Assembly: GCA_009781495.1 (NCBI GenBank)
Contig: WQYA01000003.1
Coordinates: forward strand, 40,643-104,642
Direction: 5' to 3'
Source of the DNA: Cystobacterineae bacterium
GTDB lineage: Bacteria > Myxococcota > Myxococcia > Myxococcales > Myxococcaceae
DNA length: 64,000 nucleotides
Part shown: piece after piece, positions 8,060 through 17,222 of the stretch
How the letters are laid out: each line of letters starts with the position of its first letter
How positions within the stretch are numbered: position 1 is the first letter of the stretch
Made by a program: the position numbers and the translations under genes
The notes under the pieces: model-generated
The model's input: only the letters and a program-made list of their open reading frames with translations
Database searches by the model: none
What the model was told of the DNA's origin: nothing

Positions 8060-11000
8060 TTAGCGCCTTATGCGCAGGCGCTCCACCAACACGTCGGCTT
8101 TGCTGTGATTGTTTTTTGAGGTTTTGCTGACTTTGTGCGCTGTCACCTGGGTTTTCCTCGGCGGAATCCCCTTGCCCTTGGCTTTTGCATTGACGCGTAC
8201 GCTGAATTCAACAACCCCTTTCCTCCCACCCGACAACTTGAAGTTACCAAGTCTTATTTCCAGTTTGCGCGATTTGGCGTCAAAGCTATGCCCGCGTACG
8301 CTGACGGCGCTTTTGTTCTTCGGGATACTCACAACGACTTCAACACCTTCCTCATTTTCTGAAATATAACGCACGCTGTCCGGCATCCATGTAACGCTGG
8401 CCGGCAGCAGGTCGACAACTTGCAAGTGCTCCGCACTGTCCTTTTCGTTGCCATCGTTGGAGAGGGTTATGGAATATTTTATAACATCGCCAACGAGATC
8501 GACACCTGTGTCCTTGTTGCTGAGGTTTTCAGTTTCTATTCCTGCGGAAATGTTGATGGGGCGCTCTATTTCAACGCGAGCCACCGACGCATCGCTCTCG
8601 GGCATGCCCACTTCACGCTGAGTCACCCTAATCTCATCGCCTTCGGCCAGCGTTAAGCTGCGCGGGACAGCAACAGACCATTCAAGGCTTGGGTCCGTTT
8701 GGGTTTCCACCGTGGCGCCATTGGGCAATGCAACGCTAATCAGCGCGTTGGTGCTGGTGCCAACCCCTGTAATGGTTGAAGCGCCCGTCACAACCCCACG
8801 AATGATGGGCGGGGCCGACTGAAGCGCAATGGCCAGCATGAAATAGGGATAGGTCGGCGTCTCGGCGGGAGTCCCGTTGAACCATCCTATATCCCAAATG
8901 GTATCAAAGTCCCAAGTGCTGCCCCCCCGTGTGAAGGTGCTCACGGTCTTCATGTTTTTTGTGCTTTCACCTTTCAGCTTGCCCAAGTCGATGTTGCTCA
9001 TGTCTTGCGTCGCTGTGGTGGATTTTTGTGCAACATCGGTGTCATAAAAGCTCATTCCCCGAGTCAGCAAACGCGAGGAAACATAGCCTACCAGTGGGTT
9101 AATACGTCGGCTGCCTGCACTTTCCACAATACCGGAGGCATAGACGTTTTCAATCGCTGACGCCCCACCCACAATACCGATAAGGCCGCCTATGCCTTCA
9201 CCATAGCTCACCTTCGTCCCGCTAATCTGCGTTTGGCCCAGCACATATCCACGGGCAAATGAGTTTTCAATGCCTGTGGCCTGCACATTCCCAACCAACC
9301 CCCCAACACCCATATAGCCGGTTGCGTTGGCATAGGAAGAGCAACTGGAGACGACACTTTTTTGAAGTTCGCCGGCCAAGCCGCCAACATGCGTGGTTGT
9401 GAGGGCCGTTCCCCTGACTGCAAAAGTGTTGTTGGGTTCGGGGTGGCTGGCATAAATCTCCATGAGTCCATTGGGGCCATAGGTGAAAGAACCGCCAATA
9501 ATACTGTTGTCGGCCTTGCCTACCAGTCCGCCCACATATCTTGCCCCGGTGACGCCATTGTTTCCAATCATAACGCGAACACCCATGATCTTCGTATTCT
9601 CCGCCCACCCAACGAGGGCACCCACGCGGTAGTTGCCATGAACGCCACTGTCTGCAACTATCAGCTCCAGATCTTTGATCAGGGCGTTGTTGCGTGTTCT
9701 GCGGAACAGTCCCTGGTCGCTTTGTTTGGGATTGTTGGCTGCCAAGCCACGGATGCTTCTTCCGTTGCCGTCCAGAGTACCGTCAAACAGCGCTATGGGC
9801 GTCCAGGGCTTGGTCAACTCAATGTCGTTGGCCAACCAATACTTGCCGGTTCGGCTCATGTTCCTCAATTGCGTTTCATTGCTGACAACCGTATATCCGG
9901 AAGGCGCTTGAGCTGGAACGAGATTGCCCATTGTTTGAGTGAGCTTTGACAGAGCAGCGTCCAGTTCTGCCTGCGTCGCGTTGGTGTTGTAGACGGTCAG
10001 CGCATCTATATAAGCCGCGAGGAACTCCGACCAACTGTCTGTGTCATAGTCGGATCTGTTGAGAGAACTGGCCTCATAGAGACTTTCAGCAAGAGGCATT
10101 TTGTTGGGTGTCCCGGGCTGTTCAACCGACAGTTCTACGGTTTTGGATGCTCTAACGCCGCCAATCTCAAAATGGAGCGTCAAGCTTTGCCGCCCTACGC
10201 CAATAGGCGTAAAAATAACGTCGTATAAATCCGATTGATGCTGTGTGCTGGTTTCGTTAACAGTATAAAAACCTGTATCCTTGATTGGATCATAGGCGCT
10301 TGGATTGTCCCACTGAAAATCCGTGAAATCTCTCACTGCGCGCCTCACAACCTGAACGTCCACCAGATGGCTGTTATAACTCAATTGAAGCCTTTCCCCT
10401 GTGGCCCTCGCGTCGGTCACGAGAACCGTCATCGGCGCCACGGTTGATCGGCTCAGCGCCAATTCACGGGGACCATTCGGGTAGATTCCCAAGCTGATGG
10501 GATCTGCTCTCCATACCTGGGCGCCGTTAAAAGGGTTCGCCGTCATGACATGAAGCCCATGCTCGGATGAAACCATAACTCGCCCACCATAGTTGTATTT
10601 GTCCCCAAATCCGCCAACAACAACCGGAGCGAAACTCGTTCCATCCTCCGTGGCAAACAGATCAAATCCGGCCGGATCTGACGCGTCAGCAAAATATTCG
10701 GAGGTATAGGAAAAATATTCGACAATGTCCGCGGTAATTTCTCGTGCGCTGCGCGGGGCGTCCGTCTCGTTAATGACGTCGATAATAATGTCCATTAACA
10801 AGAGAATGGCCAGTCTAAAATCCGGGGTCGGCAGGCGCCGCGCGATGGTGGCTACGGCACCCTGGACAACTTGTCTGAGCTCGTCGTCGGTTTCAATCGA
10901 CACCCCTTCGACGCCAAGCAAATAGTCGTCTAAATCTTTCGCCAATAGATCAAAGTCTATGAGATGGGCATCCCGCATCAGCAAAAAATGCAGCCGCGCC

Positions 11001-12391
11001 AAGTCGATATAATGTCCATTGAGCACCGGAGCTGCACCGTCAATAAGTGTATCCACATATCGGTTTGTGAAGACGGCATAGTTTTCCTTGAAGGTGCTCA
11101 TGTCCCATGTCGTGGCGTACATCTTCCCTTCGTGCTCGGTCATCCACCACGTGTATTGATTAAACGAGGTGTTCTTCCGCGCATCGGGCAGAAGAGAAAA
11201 CCCCGCACGCTGGTTGCCAATATGAGGAACCGCTATGCCGTTGGCGTCGACGGCGACATTCTCGCCAACCCTATCCCCGACCACCACCTCCCAGTTGTCA
11301 TGAACGTCAAACCTATAAATTTGAGCCGGAGAAAACAGCTCGCTCAACACTTCCTTATAGAGACCCCTCAAAAACCCAACAGCGATGGCGGGACCACTGG
11401 AAAATGTGGTGACATAGACATAGTCCTGGCCAAATAAGGTGGACAAGAAACCGGAAGCCGAGGCGTTCTTGTGGAGCCCCATACCAAAGGGATAGGGGGA
11501 ACCTGCCTCCCCTACTATCTCCTCCACCACCAATCCGTTCGGTCCCGGAGTCACTTTGACAACACGAAAACCCCTCACCTCAATGTCTCCTACCCCTTGG
11601 TAATCCTGAAATTCCTGCCCCGCTAAAAATGCATAAATAGAACCGTTGAAGGCCAATATGTCCCATACGGAGTCTGGTATTCCGAAATCTGCGAAGTCAA
11701 CATAGAGTGACCAACCGACGGAATTGGCCCCCGCATTGGGCATCAGATCTTGAAGGTTTTTCCCGTCCGTTACATAAATTTTTGAGTCAAATGTACCGAT
11801 GTATAACTTATCGTCAGAAAGGGTCGCGGCTCTAAAGTGCTCATGCGAGTCGGTGGGCAGGTTTTCCCAAAACACCATTTCCGGCCTGTCACCCAGTTTG
11901 AAATCCTTGCGAAATCGCAAAATAAAGGAATAGTCCGCTATGGGTTTGTTCGTTGTGGCAGCCAGGACATAGAGATCTTCGTTGAAAACAATCATTCTGC
12001 GAAAACCGCTCACCATGGGACTCGCATGCACAAGCTCCCACGGGGCGTCGGGATCTGAAGCCCTCTGCCTATATATTCTCCCCGCCATGTCGCCGCTGGG
12101 CTCGGGAATGTTGAATACGGTATACATCCCCGGAGTGGGGTTTGCAGCACGCGCCAATATGTTGCCGGCCAAATCTCTGTTCGTGCCTACCCAGAGATAG
12201 TCACCATCCGTCTGTTGGAAAAGCTCGCTGCACCAAGCATAGCTGTTGTGCTCGCCCACATAGGGATTGGTGTCAATTCCGTCGATGGTTCCGCGACTGT
12301 TTGAATTGGATAGCTTTTGGGCTGCAAACGCGCCGGGAAACGAACACAAGAGCAGCAGGAACACGACTACGGACGTGATAGCCTTCTTCAT
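8060..12391 (-). CDS. giant secreted surface protein with FIVAR, GLUG and DUF11 domains
   Basis: A 1443-residue exported protein. I start it at 12391 (MKKAITSVVVFLLLLC) since this gives a good signal peptide cut near FAA and an A/G-rich ribosome site. The first half (to about 700) has repeated Trp/Tyr/Gly-rich strands such as DYLWVGTN and KLYIGTFDSKIYV, looking like a beta-propeller. About 770-835 resembles a FIVAR helix bundle (DSWSEFLAAY, ATQAELDAALSKL). About 835-1115 has GLUG-type repeats (GTLDGNGRSIRGLA, YVGGLVGKADNS, GIGGLIG) expected to form a beta-helix. The last 165 residues are a DUF11-type domain ending in Lys/Arg. No LPXTG or MYXO-CTERM anchor is seen. Adhesin role is inference. 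Confidence 0.75.
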   Translation of the reverse strand: MKKAITSVVVFLLLLCSFPGAFAAQKLSNSNSRGTIDGIDTNPYVGEHNSYAWCSELFQQTDGDYLWVGTNRDLAGNILARAANPTPGMYTVFNIPEPSGDMAGRIYRQRASDPDAPWELVHASPMVSGFRRMIVFNEDLYVLAATTNKPIADYSFILRFRKDFKLGDRPEMVFWENLPTDSHEHFRAATLSDDKLYIGTFDSKIYVTDGKNLQDLMPNAGANSVGWSLYVDFADFGIPDSVWDILAFNGSIYAFLAGQEFQDYQGVGDIEVRGFRVVKVTPGPNGLVVEEIVGEAGSPYPFGMGLHKNASASGFLSTLFGQDYVYVTTFSSGPAIAVGFLRGLYKEVLSELFSPAQIYRFDVHDNWEVVVGDRVGENVAVDANGIAVPHIGNQRAGFSLLPDARKNTSFNQYTWWMTEHEGKMYATTWDMSTFKENYAVFTNRYVDTLIDGAAPVLNGHYIDLARLHFLLMRDAHLIDFDLLAKDLDDYLLGVEGVSIETDDELRQVVQGAVATIARRLPTPDFRLAILLLMDIIIDVINETDAPRSAREITADIVEYFSYTSEYFADASDPAGFDLFATEDGTSFAPVVVGGFGDKYNYGGRVMVSSEHGLHVMTANPFNGAQVWRADPISLGIYPNGPRELALSRSTVAPMTVLVTDARATGERLQLSYNSHLVDVQVVRRAVRDFTDFQWDNPSAYDPIKDTGFYTVNETSTQHQSDLYDVIFTPIGVGRQSLTLHFEIGGVRASKTVELSVEQPGTPNKMPLAESLYEASSLNRSDYDTDSWSEFLAAYIDALTVYNTNATQAELDAALSKLTQTMGNLVPAQAPSGYTVVSNETQLRNMSRTGKYWLANDIELTKPWTPIALFDGTLDGNGRSIRGLAANNPKQSDQGLFRRTRNNALIKDLELIVADSGVHGNYRVGALVGWAENTKIMGVRVMIGNNGVTGARYVGGLVGKADNSIIGGSFTYGPNGLMEIYASHPEPNNTFAVRGTALTTTHVGGLAGELQKSVVSSCSSYANATGYMGVGGLVGNVQATGIENSFARGYVLGQTQISGTKVSYGEGIGGLIGIVGGASAIENVYASGIVESAGSRRINPLVGYVSSRLLTRGMSFYDTDVAQKSTTATQDMSNIDLGKLKGESTKNMKTVSTFTRGGSTWDFDTIWDIGWFNGTPAETPTYPYFMLAIALQSAPPIIRGVVTGASTITGVGTSTNALISVALPNGATVETQTDPSLEWSVAVPRSLTLAEGDEIRVTQREVGMPESDASVARVEIERPINISAGIETENLSNKDTGVDLVGDVIKYSITLSNDGNEKDSAEHLQVVDLLPASVTWMPDSVRYISENEEGVEVVVSIPKNKSAVSVRGHSFDAKSRKLEIRLGNFKLSGGRKGVVEFSVRVNAKAKGKGIPPRKTQVTAHKVSKTSKNNHSKADVLVERLRIRR

Positions 12392-12765
12392 GATAGCCTT
12401 CTTTTCAATATTGGGTGGAGATCCCCGTGCCGCCAACAGCTCCGCCCGGCAGGCTATTCGATGCTATTTGAATTTTCAATACGTCGATGAATTTAAATTA
12501 GAATAAATGAATTAATCGGCGCGCTGCCGCCGTCATAGCAACGCTACCGTGAAGGAGATAGCCTATGGTGTATCCTTCACCGTTTGGCAGCCGCATGGCG
12601 CATTGGGTTCACCGGTTTTTGGCTCCTAAAGGGTATTGAGGGGAGGGTGTCAGCAACATGAGGACCAGCTTTGGGTTTTTGAAATTTCAAAAAAGCTTAA
12701 GGAAGGGCCTTGACGCGCCTGCAACTGTGGCTATTTTTGTCGGGAAAGGAGGGAATTCACCTACC
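12392..12765. other. divergent intergenic region, no gene seen
   Basis: This gap separates the surface-protein gene (minus) from the nitroreductase gene (plus). It holds an AT-rich patch around 12465-12520 that probably carries promoters. At 12549-12556 and 12573-12580 there is an 8-bp perfect hairpin stem (GTGAAGGA/TCCTTCAC) like the one at 47-73. A longer nitroreductase reading frame opens at 12658 but looks non-coding before 12766. Confidence 0.5.
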
Positions 12766-13557
12766 ATGATAGAAGCCATTCAAAAAAGACGCTCCGTTCG
12801 CACTTATATGGGCAAACCCTTGGACGATGAAACGCTTGCTCAAATAAAACAATACATCCGTCAGCTGCAAGCGCCTTTCGGCATTCAAGCAAGAATAGAA
12901 TTGCTGGGCATACATTCCGAAGAAAAACGAATAAAGCTAGGGACTTATGGTTGGATTCAAGGCGCGTACGATTATTTAGCGTTGGTTTATGAAGAAGCGC
13001 CTTTTGCCGAAACTGCGGCTGCATATATGTTTGAGCAAGCGGTTTTATTTTGTACAAATTTAGGTTTAGGAACTTGTTGGCTAGGGAGCTCCTTCAGTCG
13101 CAACGACTTCAAAAAACACATTCAACTGGGTGAAAACGAAAAATTAAGAATTGTTTCACCTGTAGGCCATGCAAGCGACAAGAAAAATTTTATTGAGAAG
13201 CATATTGTAAAAGCAGATAAAAAACATGTGTCTCGCAAACCTTTTGGGGAACTTTTTTTTCATAAGAATTTCGACAATCCACTCACAGAAACCCAAGCAG
13301 GACATTTTTTGACGCCTCTTGAAATGGTTCGTCTGGCGCCTTCGGCCAACAACAAACAGGAATGGCGTGTGCTGCTTGAAAACAATATGTTGCACTTTTA
13401 TAAAAAACCTTATCCAGCGTTTGATACCATTGACATGGGAATCGCTCTTTGCCACTTTGAATTGAGCTGCAAAGAATTGGGTATTGAAGGTAACTTTAAA
13501 ATATTAAAGGACTTTTATGTTAGAGAGCCCATGGAATATGTCATTTCATGGGTTTAA
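12766..13557 (+). CDS. nitroreductase family flavoprotein (TM1586-like)
   Basis: The 263-residue product starts with MIEAIQKRRSVRTYMGKPL, the classic nitroreductase opening with the RRSxR FMN phosphate-binding motif. Later segments (TNLGLGTCWLGSSF, VRLAPSANNKQEWRV, FDTIDMGIALCHFELSC) fit the two-lobed TM1586-type nitroreductases where one chain carries two half domains. It should bind FMN and use NAD(P)H; the substrate is unknown. The start at 12766 follows AAAGGAGG by a rather long 13 bases. The gene is AT-rich relative to its neighbours, which suggests transfer. Another flavodoxin-fold gene follows 43 bases downstream. Confidence 0.85.
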   Translation: MIEAIQKRRSVRTYMGKPLDDETLAQIKQYIRQLQAPFGIQARIELLGIHSEEKRIKLGTYGWIQGAYDYLALVYEEAPFAETAAAYMFEQAVLFCTNLGLGTCWLGSSFSRNDFKKHIQLGENEKLRIVSPVGHASDKKNFIEKHIVKADKKHVSRKPFGELFFHKNFDNPLTETQAGHFLTPLEMVRLAPSANNKQEWRVLLENNMLHFYKKPYPAFDTIDMGIALCHFELSCKELGIEGNFKILKDFYVREPMEYVISWV

Positions 13558-13600
13558 GCCTAACAAAGGTTTTCAGCGTGGCATAGAAAGAGAGAGCCGC

Positions 13601-14206
13601 ATGCCTGAAAAAAAACGTATTCTCGTCGTCCTGGGGCACCCGGATTCCCAAAGCTTCAGCCAAGCCATTTTCAACGCCTATGTCGCCGGGGTTGACCGAA
13701 CACGCCGTGAAGTCGAAACCTTGGAGCTGGGCAAACTCGACTTCGATCCTGTCCTGCGCTTCGGCTACCGGGCCCGCATGGCGCCTGATCCGGTCATTGA
13801 GCGCAGTCAGGAACTGGTAGGCTGGTGCAACCATATGGTCTTTATTTTCCCTTGCTGGTGGGAAAACATGCCCGCCCTGCTCAAAGGTTGGTTTGATCGC
13901 GTCTTCACCCCCGGTTTCGCCTATAATTATCAGCTTAAGGGCATAGGCGCCATGTTGCGTACCACCCAACATTTGAAGGGACGTACGGCCACACTGATTG
14001 CGACTTATGACGGCCCCGCCTGGTGGTTTAAACTTCGGTTTACCTCCCCTACCCGGTTAATGAAAATCGCTAACTTAAACTTCTGTGGGGTCCGTGTTAC
14101 CCGTACTCTGGAGCTGAGTTGGACCCGTTCGCAAACCAAAATGACGGACGCCAAGCGCCAAAAGTTCCTGGACAAAGTGGCTGCAGCCGCTCAAACGGAT
14201 GGATGA
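13601..14206 (+). CDS. NAD(P)H:quinone oxidoreductase, flavodoxin-like fold
   Basis: The 201-residue product belongs to the NAD(P)H dehydrogenase (quinone)/YwrO-KefF-type flavodoxin-like family. It opens with RILVVLGHPDSQSFSQAI, the phosphate-binding loop for the flavin, followed by HMVFIFPCWWENMPALLKGWFDRVFTPGFAY, the strongly conserved flavin ring-binding segment. A two-electron quinone reductase is expected. The start at 13601 (MPEKKR) has AGAGAG nearby. It follows the nitroreductase on the same strand and may share its transcript, but its base composition is normal for the window. Confidence 0.88.
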   Translation: MPEKKRILVVLGHPDSQSFSQAIFNAYVAGVDRTRREVETLELGKLDFDPVLRFGYRARMAPDPVIERSQELVGWCNHMVFIFPCWWENMPALLKGWFDRVFTPGFAYNYQLKGIGAMLRTTQHLKGRTATLIATYDGPAWWFKLRFTSPTRLMKIANLNFCGVRVTRTLELSWTRSQTKMTDAKRQKFLDKVAAAAQTDG

Positions 14207-14240
14207 GAGGGGGAGCATATACCCCCCCTAAAGCCTGTTG

Positions 14241-15911
14241 TTATGCCATGTTGCGGCGGCGAAGCCGGGCAAGCAACGCCCATAACAGCACAAAACCAAG
14301 CTCGGCAACCGAGGAATTTCCACTTGCCCTGCAACCACAGCCCGAGCTTTTCTTCGGTTTGTCAGGCGGGTCGGTTTCGGCCTTATTCCCCGTTGTTTCG
14401 GCATTGCTGCTGCCACAGTCTGTTGTCTCGGAGTCGTCGCCGCTGCCGATTTCATCGACGGTGGCATAGATGCAGTTTGCTCCTTGAGACAGCCAGAAAG
14501 TGTGCCCGCTTCCGCTCAGGCTCTGTCCGTTGTTGGCAATAGCGCCTTCAAAGGTGCACGCGCAAATAAGGGGAATCCGTGTCCCCACCGCCGGGGCATA
14601 GCCGGGAGCGAGGGTGATGGAGGTGACGGCAGAAACCGCGCCGGCCGGCACGCCGTTTGCCGGGGTGAAGCGCACGGTGTCCGCCCTCAGAGGCTGCGAA
14701 TCGGCGGAGAGCAGGAATTCATAGGACTCAAAGTGCCCAACCGTTCCAAAGTCCGTCACTTCGCTGCGCTTGTAGTTGTCCAAACTCAAGGTGTTGCCGG
14801 TGAAGCAGTCTTTGTCGGCCTCGCAATCCAGAATAGGAGGCGCCATCGTTTTATTTCCTCCACTCATCAAGGAGCCTATGCCAAGCTTCAACGTGCCGCT
14901 GAGTTTCACGCTGTTATTCGTAGCGTTGCCAGAGCCGGAGACGCCACCGAGAATTCTATGCCTCTCACCCAAAATTTCACTGTCGGCAATGCTCAGGCTG
15001 TTATTCCTAGCGTCGCCCTCATGGGAGTAACCGCCAAAAAAATAGGGGGCATCCATGGAAATTTCACTATTGGCAATGCTCAGGCTGTTGTTCGTGGTGT
15101 CGCCCGTATCGGAGTAACCACCGAGAAAATAGGGGTGATTGCTGGAGATTTTCGTATCAGCAATGCTCACACTGTTGTTTGAGACGTTGCCGTCGGAGGA
15201 ATAGCCGCCATAAATATAGGGGTTATTGCCTGAGATCTTCGTATCGGCAATGCCCACGCTGTTGCTCATAGCGTCGCCCACCTCGGAATAACCGCCGAAA
15301 AAATAGGGGTGAGTGCCCGATATCTCACTGTCCGCAATGCTCAGGCTGTTGCCCGCGACGTTGCCATAGTAGGAGTTGCCGCCGCGAAAATAGGTGCCTG
15401 ATATCCCACTGTCCGCAATGTCCAGGCTGTTGCCCGTGACGTTGCCATAGTAGGAGTTGCCGCCGAAAATATAAGCATCGTCCAAAATCTCGCTATAGGC
15501 AATGCTCACGCTGTTGTTGGTGATGTTGCCATTGCGGGAGTCGCCACCATATAGCAAAATCTGACTCAGGCCGCTAATGCCTCTGATGAAAACCGCATTC
15601 CCTTCATTGCCGCCCACTTCTTCGAAGTCCGCAAAGTTATATGCGCCGCAAACCAAAACCAAATCCGGAACATCGCCAAGCACAGAGATGGAATTGCCGG
15701 AAAGGCTTGCGCTCCTGTCTGTGGAATATGCCGCAGGGGCCAGGGAACCGTCATAGACGCTGATGGTCCGCAGCTGCGGACACGAGGCGCCGGCCACAGG
15801 GGGCACAGGTTCGGGGCAAATAATGGTTTCAGGCGGCGCTGTCTGCGCCCAGGCTGGAACAGCCAGCAAAATGCCGAAACAGCCCAAAGCATGCGCTAAC
15901 ACACCTCTCAT
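14241..15911 (-). CDS. repeat-rich secreted protein with MYXO-CTERM-like tail
   Basis: A 556-residue exported protein with signal peptide (cut near AWAQT). Eight 27-29-residue repeats follow (about residues 128-356) with consensus G(N/D)xxxNS(V/L)SIADSEIS...PYFFGGYS, similar to beta-helix passenger domains. A beta-sandwich-like region follows, then a Gly/Ser/Lys linker with the CGC pair of MYXO-CTERM, a hydrophobic span (FVLLWALLARL) and RRR. That tail suggests sorting to the outer membrane/cell surface by the myxobacterial pathway. There is no autotransporter barrel. Function unknown; the regular repeats could form a surface fibre or adhesin. Confidence 0.75.
   Translation of the reverse strand: MRGVLAHALGCFGILLAVPAWAQTAPPETIICPEPVPPVAGASCPQLRTISVYDGSLAPAAYSTDRSASLSGNSISVLGDVPDLVLVCGAYNFADFEEVGGNEGNAVFIRGISGLSQILLYGGDSRNGNITNNSVSIAYSEILDDAYIFGGNSYYGNVTGNSLDIADSGISGTYFRGGNSYYGNVAGNSLSIADSEISGTHPYFFGGYSEVGDAMSNSVGIADTKISGNNPYIYGGYSSDGNVSNNSVSIADTKISSNHPYFLGGYSDTGDTTNNSLSIANSEISMDAPYFFGGYSHEGDARNNSLSIADSEILGERHRILGGVSGSGNATNNSVKLSGTLKLGIGSLMSGGNKTMAPPILDCEADKDCFTGNTLSLDNYKRSEVTDFGTVGHFESYEFLLSADSQPLRADTVRFTPANGVPAGAVSAVTSITLAPGYAPAVGTRIPLICACTFEGAIANNGQSLSGSGHTFWLSQGANCIYATVDEIGSGDDSETTDCGSSNAETTGNKAETDPPDKPKKSSGCGCRASGNSSVAELGFVLLWALLARLRRRNMA
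14844..15530 (-). repeat. eight tandem ~84-87-bp coding repeats
   Basis: Direct DNA repeats encoding the SIADSEIS/FGGYS units. Phrases such as TCGGCAATGCTCAGGCTGTT and GGAGTAACCGCC recur. Copies 3 to 7 are the most alike, so unit number may vary between strains. Confidence 0.8.
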
Positions 15912-16051
15912 GACAACCTCCTGTTTAAAAATACTCGCACAATAGAAAACCAGCTCTACGCGAAATAATCTAAGTACGTATGAAGCATCTAAATGTTACA
16001 CGTATAAGATGGCCGGTCTGCTTTTTCCTGCGGCTTCGCTGCCTTCTGTTC

Positions 16052-16495
16052 CTAAATCAACTGGTGAAGAAAACGCCGAAATGTCTTTTCATCCTCCGCC
16101 AAAACACCGAAAAAATCTTCGTCGATTTTTTCTACCATCGGCAAAGCGCGCTTCATCACCTCTTGGCCTTTCTCAAGAAGCTGAACAGCGTTGGCTCTTG
16201 TGTCTTTGGGATGAACCGTTCTTTTCAAAAAACCCTTCTCTTCAAGCCCGCGAAGAATTTGCGAAACCGACATCACATCCATATCCGCCATCTTTGCAAT
16301 GCTGGATTGCGTCACAAATTCATCAAATTGGTTGAGAAAATTCAAAACAGTCATCGTCACAAATTGAGGGTGTGTTATTCCCATCTCCCTCAATTTGTGT
16401 TTGATGGTTGTGTGCCATTTGTTATAAGCACGAATAAAAATAAAGCCGGTGGAAGCGTCGGAATTATTTTTGAATTTTTCTGATGGAAATTCCAA
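16052..16495 (-). CDS. MarR-family transcriptional regulator
   Basis: A 147-residue winged-helix regulator. Residues about 40-115 show the MarR DNA-binding pattern: THPQFVTMTVLNFL, SSIAKMADMDVMSVSQILRGLEEKGFLKRTVHPKDTRA (recognition helix followed by the DxR wing). The start is TTG at 16495, directly after the stop of the upstream gene, with an AGGAGGT site inside that gene's last codons, so the two are translationally linked. It likely controls its own operon through the palindromes at 16929-16955; the effector is unknown. Confidence 0.88.
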   Translation of the reverse strand: MEFPSEKFKNNSDASTGFIFIRAYNKWHTTIKHKLREMGITHPQFVTMTVLNFLNQFDEFVTQSSIAKMADMDVMSVSQILRGLEEKGFLKRTVHPKDTRANAVQLLEKGQEVMKRALPMVEKIDEDFFGVLAEDEKTFRRFLHQLI

Positions 16496-16909
16496 TTATT
16501 TTTCAACCTCCTGTTTAATCTTCATCATAGCGCCGGGAACGTCGGCGAATACACCGTTGAGGAACCCCAAATCTTCTTTTGTGAATGTTTCCTTTTCCAG
16601 ACGAACGCTGTGCTGAATGTATGTCTTTCCATTCTCTTGCGAGATTTTGTGGTTGAAGAAGAGACTTCCCATTCCGGGAACATCTGTTCTGTCGCAATAG
16701 GAGGCATATTCTATCACTTCTGTCAGCACAAACGCCATTTCCGGTATGTCTTTGAGTTTCACTCTGCCGGTTGTTCCGGCCTTGGCTTCACCATCCAAAA
16801 CAAGGCTTTCCAAGTCTTCTTCCCAAATGGAACGCTTGCTCGTATCCGCATAATAGGGCCAAATGGCTTCCCGGGTGGCGTTTATTGTCAGTTTACATTT
16901 TAATTCCAT
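16496..16909 (-). CDS. SRPBCC-family protein
   Basis: A 137-residue START/Bet v1-like (SRPBCC) protein, a fold with a deep hydrophobic ligand pocket. It opens MELKCKLTINATREAIWPYYADTSKR, typical of polyketide-cyclase/AHSA1-like members, and ends in a long C-terminal helix. The ATG at 16909 has GGAG eight bases upstream. It is the first gene of a two-gene operon with the MarR regulator, so it may bind or process the molecule that the regulator senses; this is inference. Confidence 0.75.
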   Translation of the reverse strand: MELKCKLTINATREAIWPYYADTSKRSIWEEDLESLVLDGEAKAGTTGRVKLKDIPEMAFVLTEVIEYASYCDRTDVPGMGSLFFNHKISQENGKTYIQHSVRLEKETFTKEDLGFLNGVFADVPGAMMKIKQEVEK

Positions 16910-16928
16910 AGTGTTAGCTCCATATCTT

Positions 16929-16955
16929 AAGTGCACTTATAATAAGTATGCTTAT
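16929..16955 (-). promoter_or_regulatory. two palindromes, likely MarR operators over the promoter
   Basis: AAGTGCACTT (16929-16938) is a perfect 10-bp palindrome and ATAAG-TATG-CTTAT (16942-16955) is a second inverted repeat with related half sites. They lie 20-46 bases upstream of the SRPBCC start and overlap TATTAT/TATAAG sequences that could be its -10. Spacing and position fit autoregulation by the MarR protein. Confidence 0.5.
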
Positions 16956-17003
16956 AATATGGCAGGAGAAACGCCTTGTCAAGCTGCAAATAGGCAACTG
17001 CCC

Positions 17004-17020
17004 GGCGGCGGGAATCGAAC
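17004..17020 (-). repeat. 17-bp copy of the tmRNA T-loop/3' region (att-like)
   Basis: GTTCGATTCCCGCCGCC (minus strand) repeats exactly the tmRNA sequence at 18055-18071 and lies downstream of the tmRNA 3' end in the same orientation. The matching 5' half of a T stem is absent, so it is not a tRNA. Position and content match a relic attachment site of an element once integrated at ssrA. Confidence 0.45.
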
Positions 17021-17222
17021 TGACGAAAACCATATTGTTGATCAATGTGTTGTCACGGCAAGTTTTTCGCTACCTGATGTTAGCTGTTTTGCCAGCGCCT
17101 TTCTGAGCCCGGTTTCTCTTTCAGCGTTTTTTTCGAGGTGCTTTCTTGCAAGGCCTTCGTTTGGAAACCGCTTTAGAAATTCATATAGGGCTTGTTTGCT
17201 CCCCAAGTGGAGAGGTGTCATA

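Noticed and set aside
14844..15530. CRISPR array from regular ~87-bp repeats
   Set aside because: Repeats are in-frame coding sequence with multiples of three and conserved protein motif.
17001..17030. tRNA gene suggested by GTTCGATTCCCGCC
   Set aside because: Only the loop and 3' half of a T arm are present; the 5' half does not pair and no acceptor or anticodon arm is found. Treated as a tmRNA-derived repeat.
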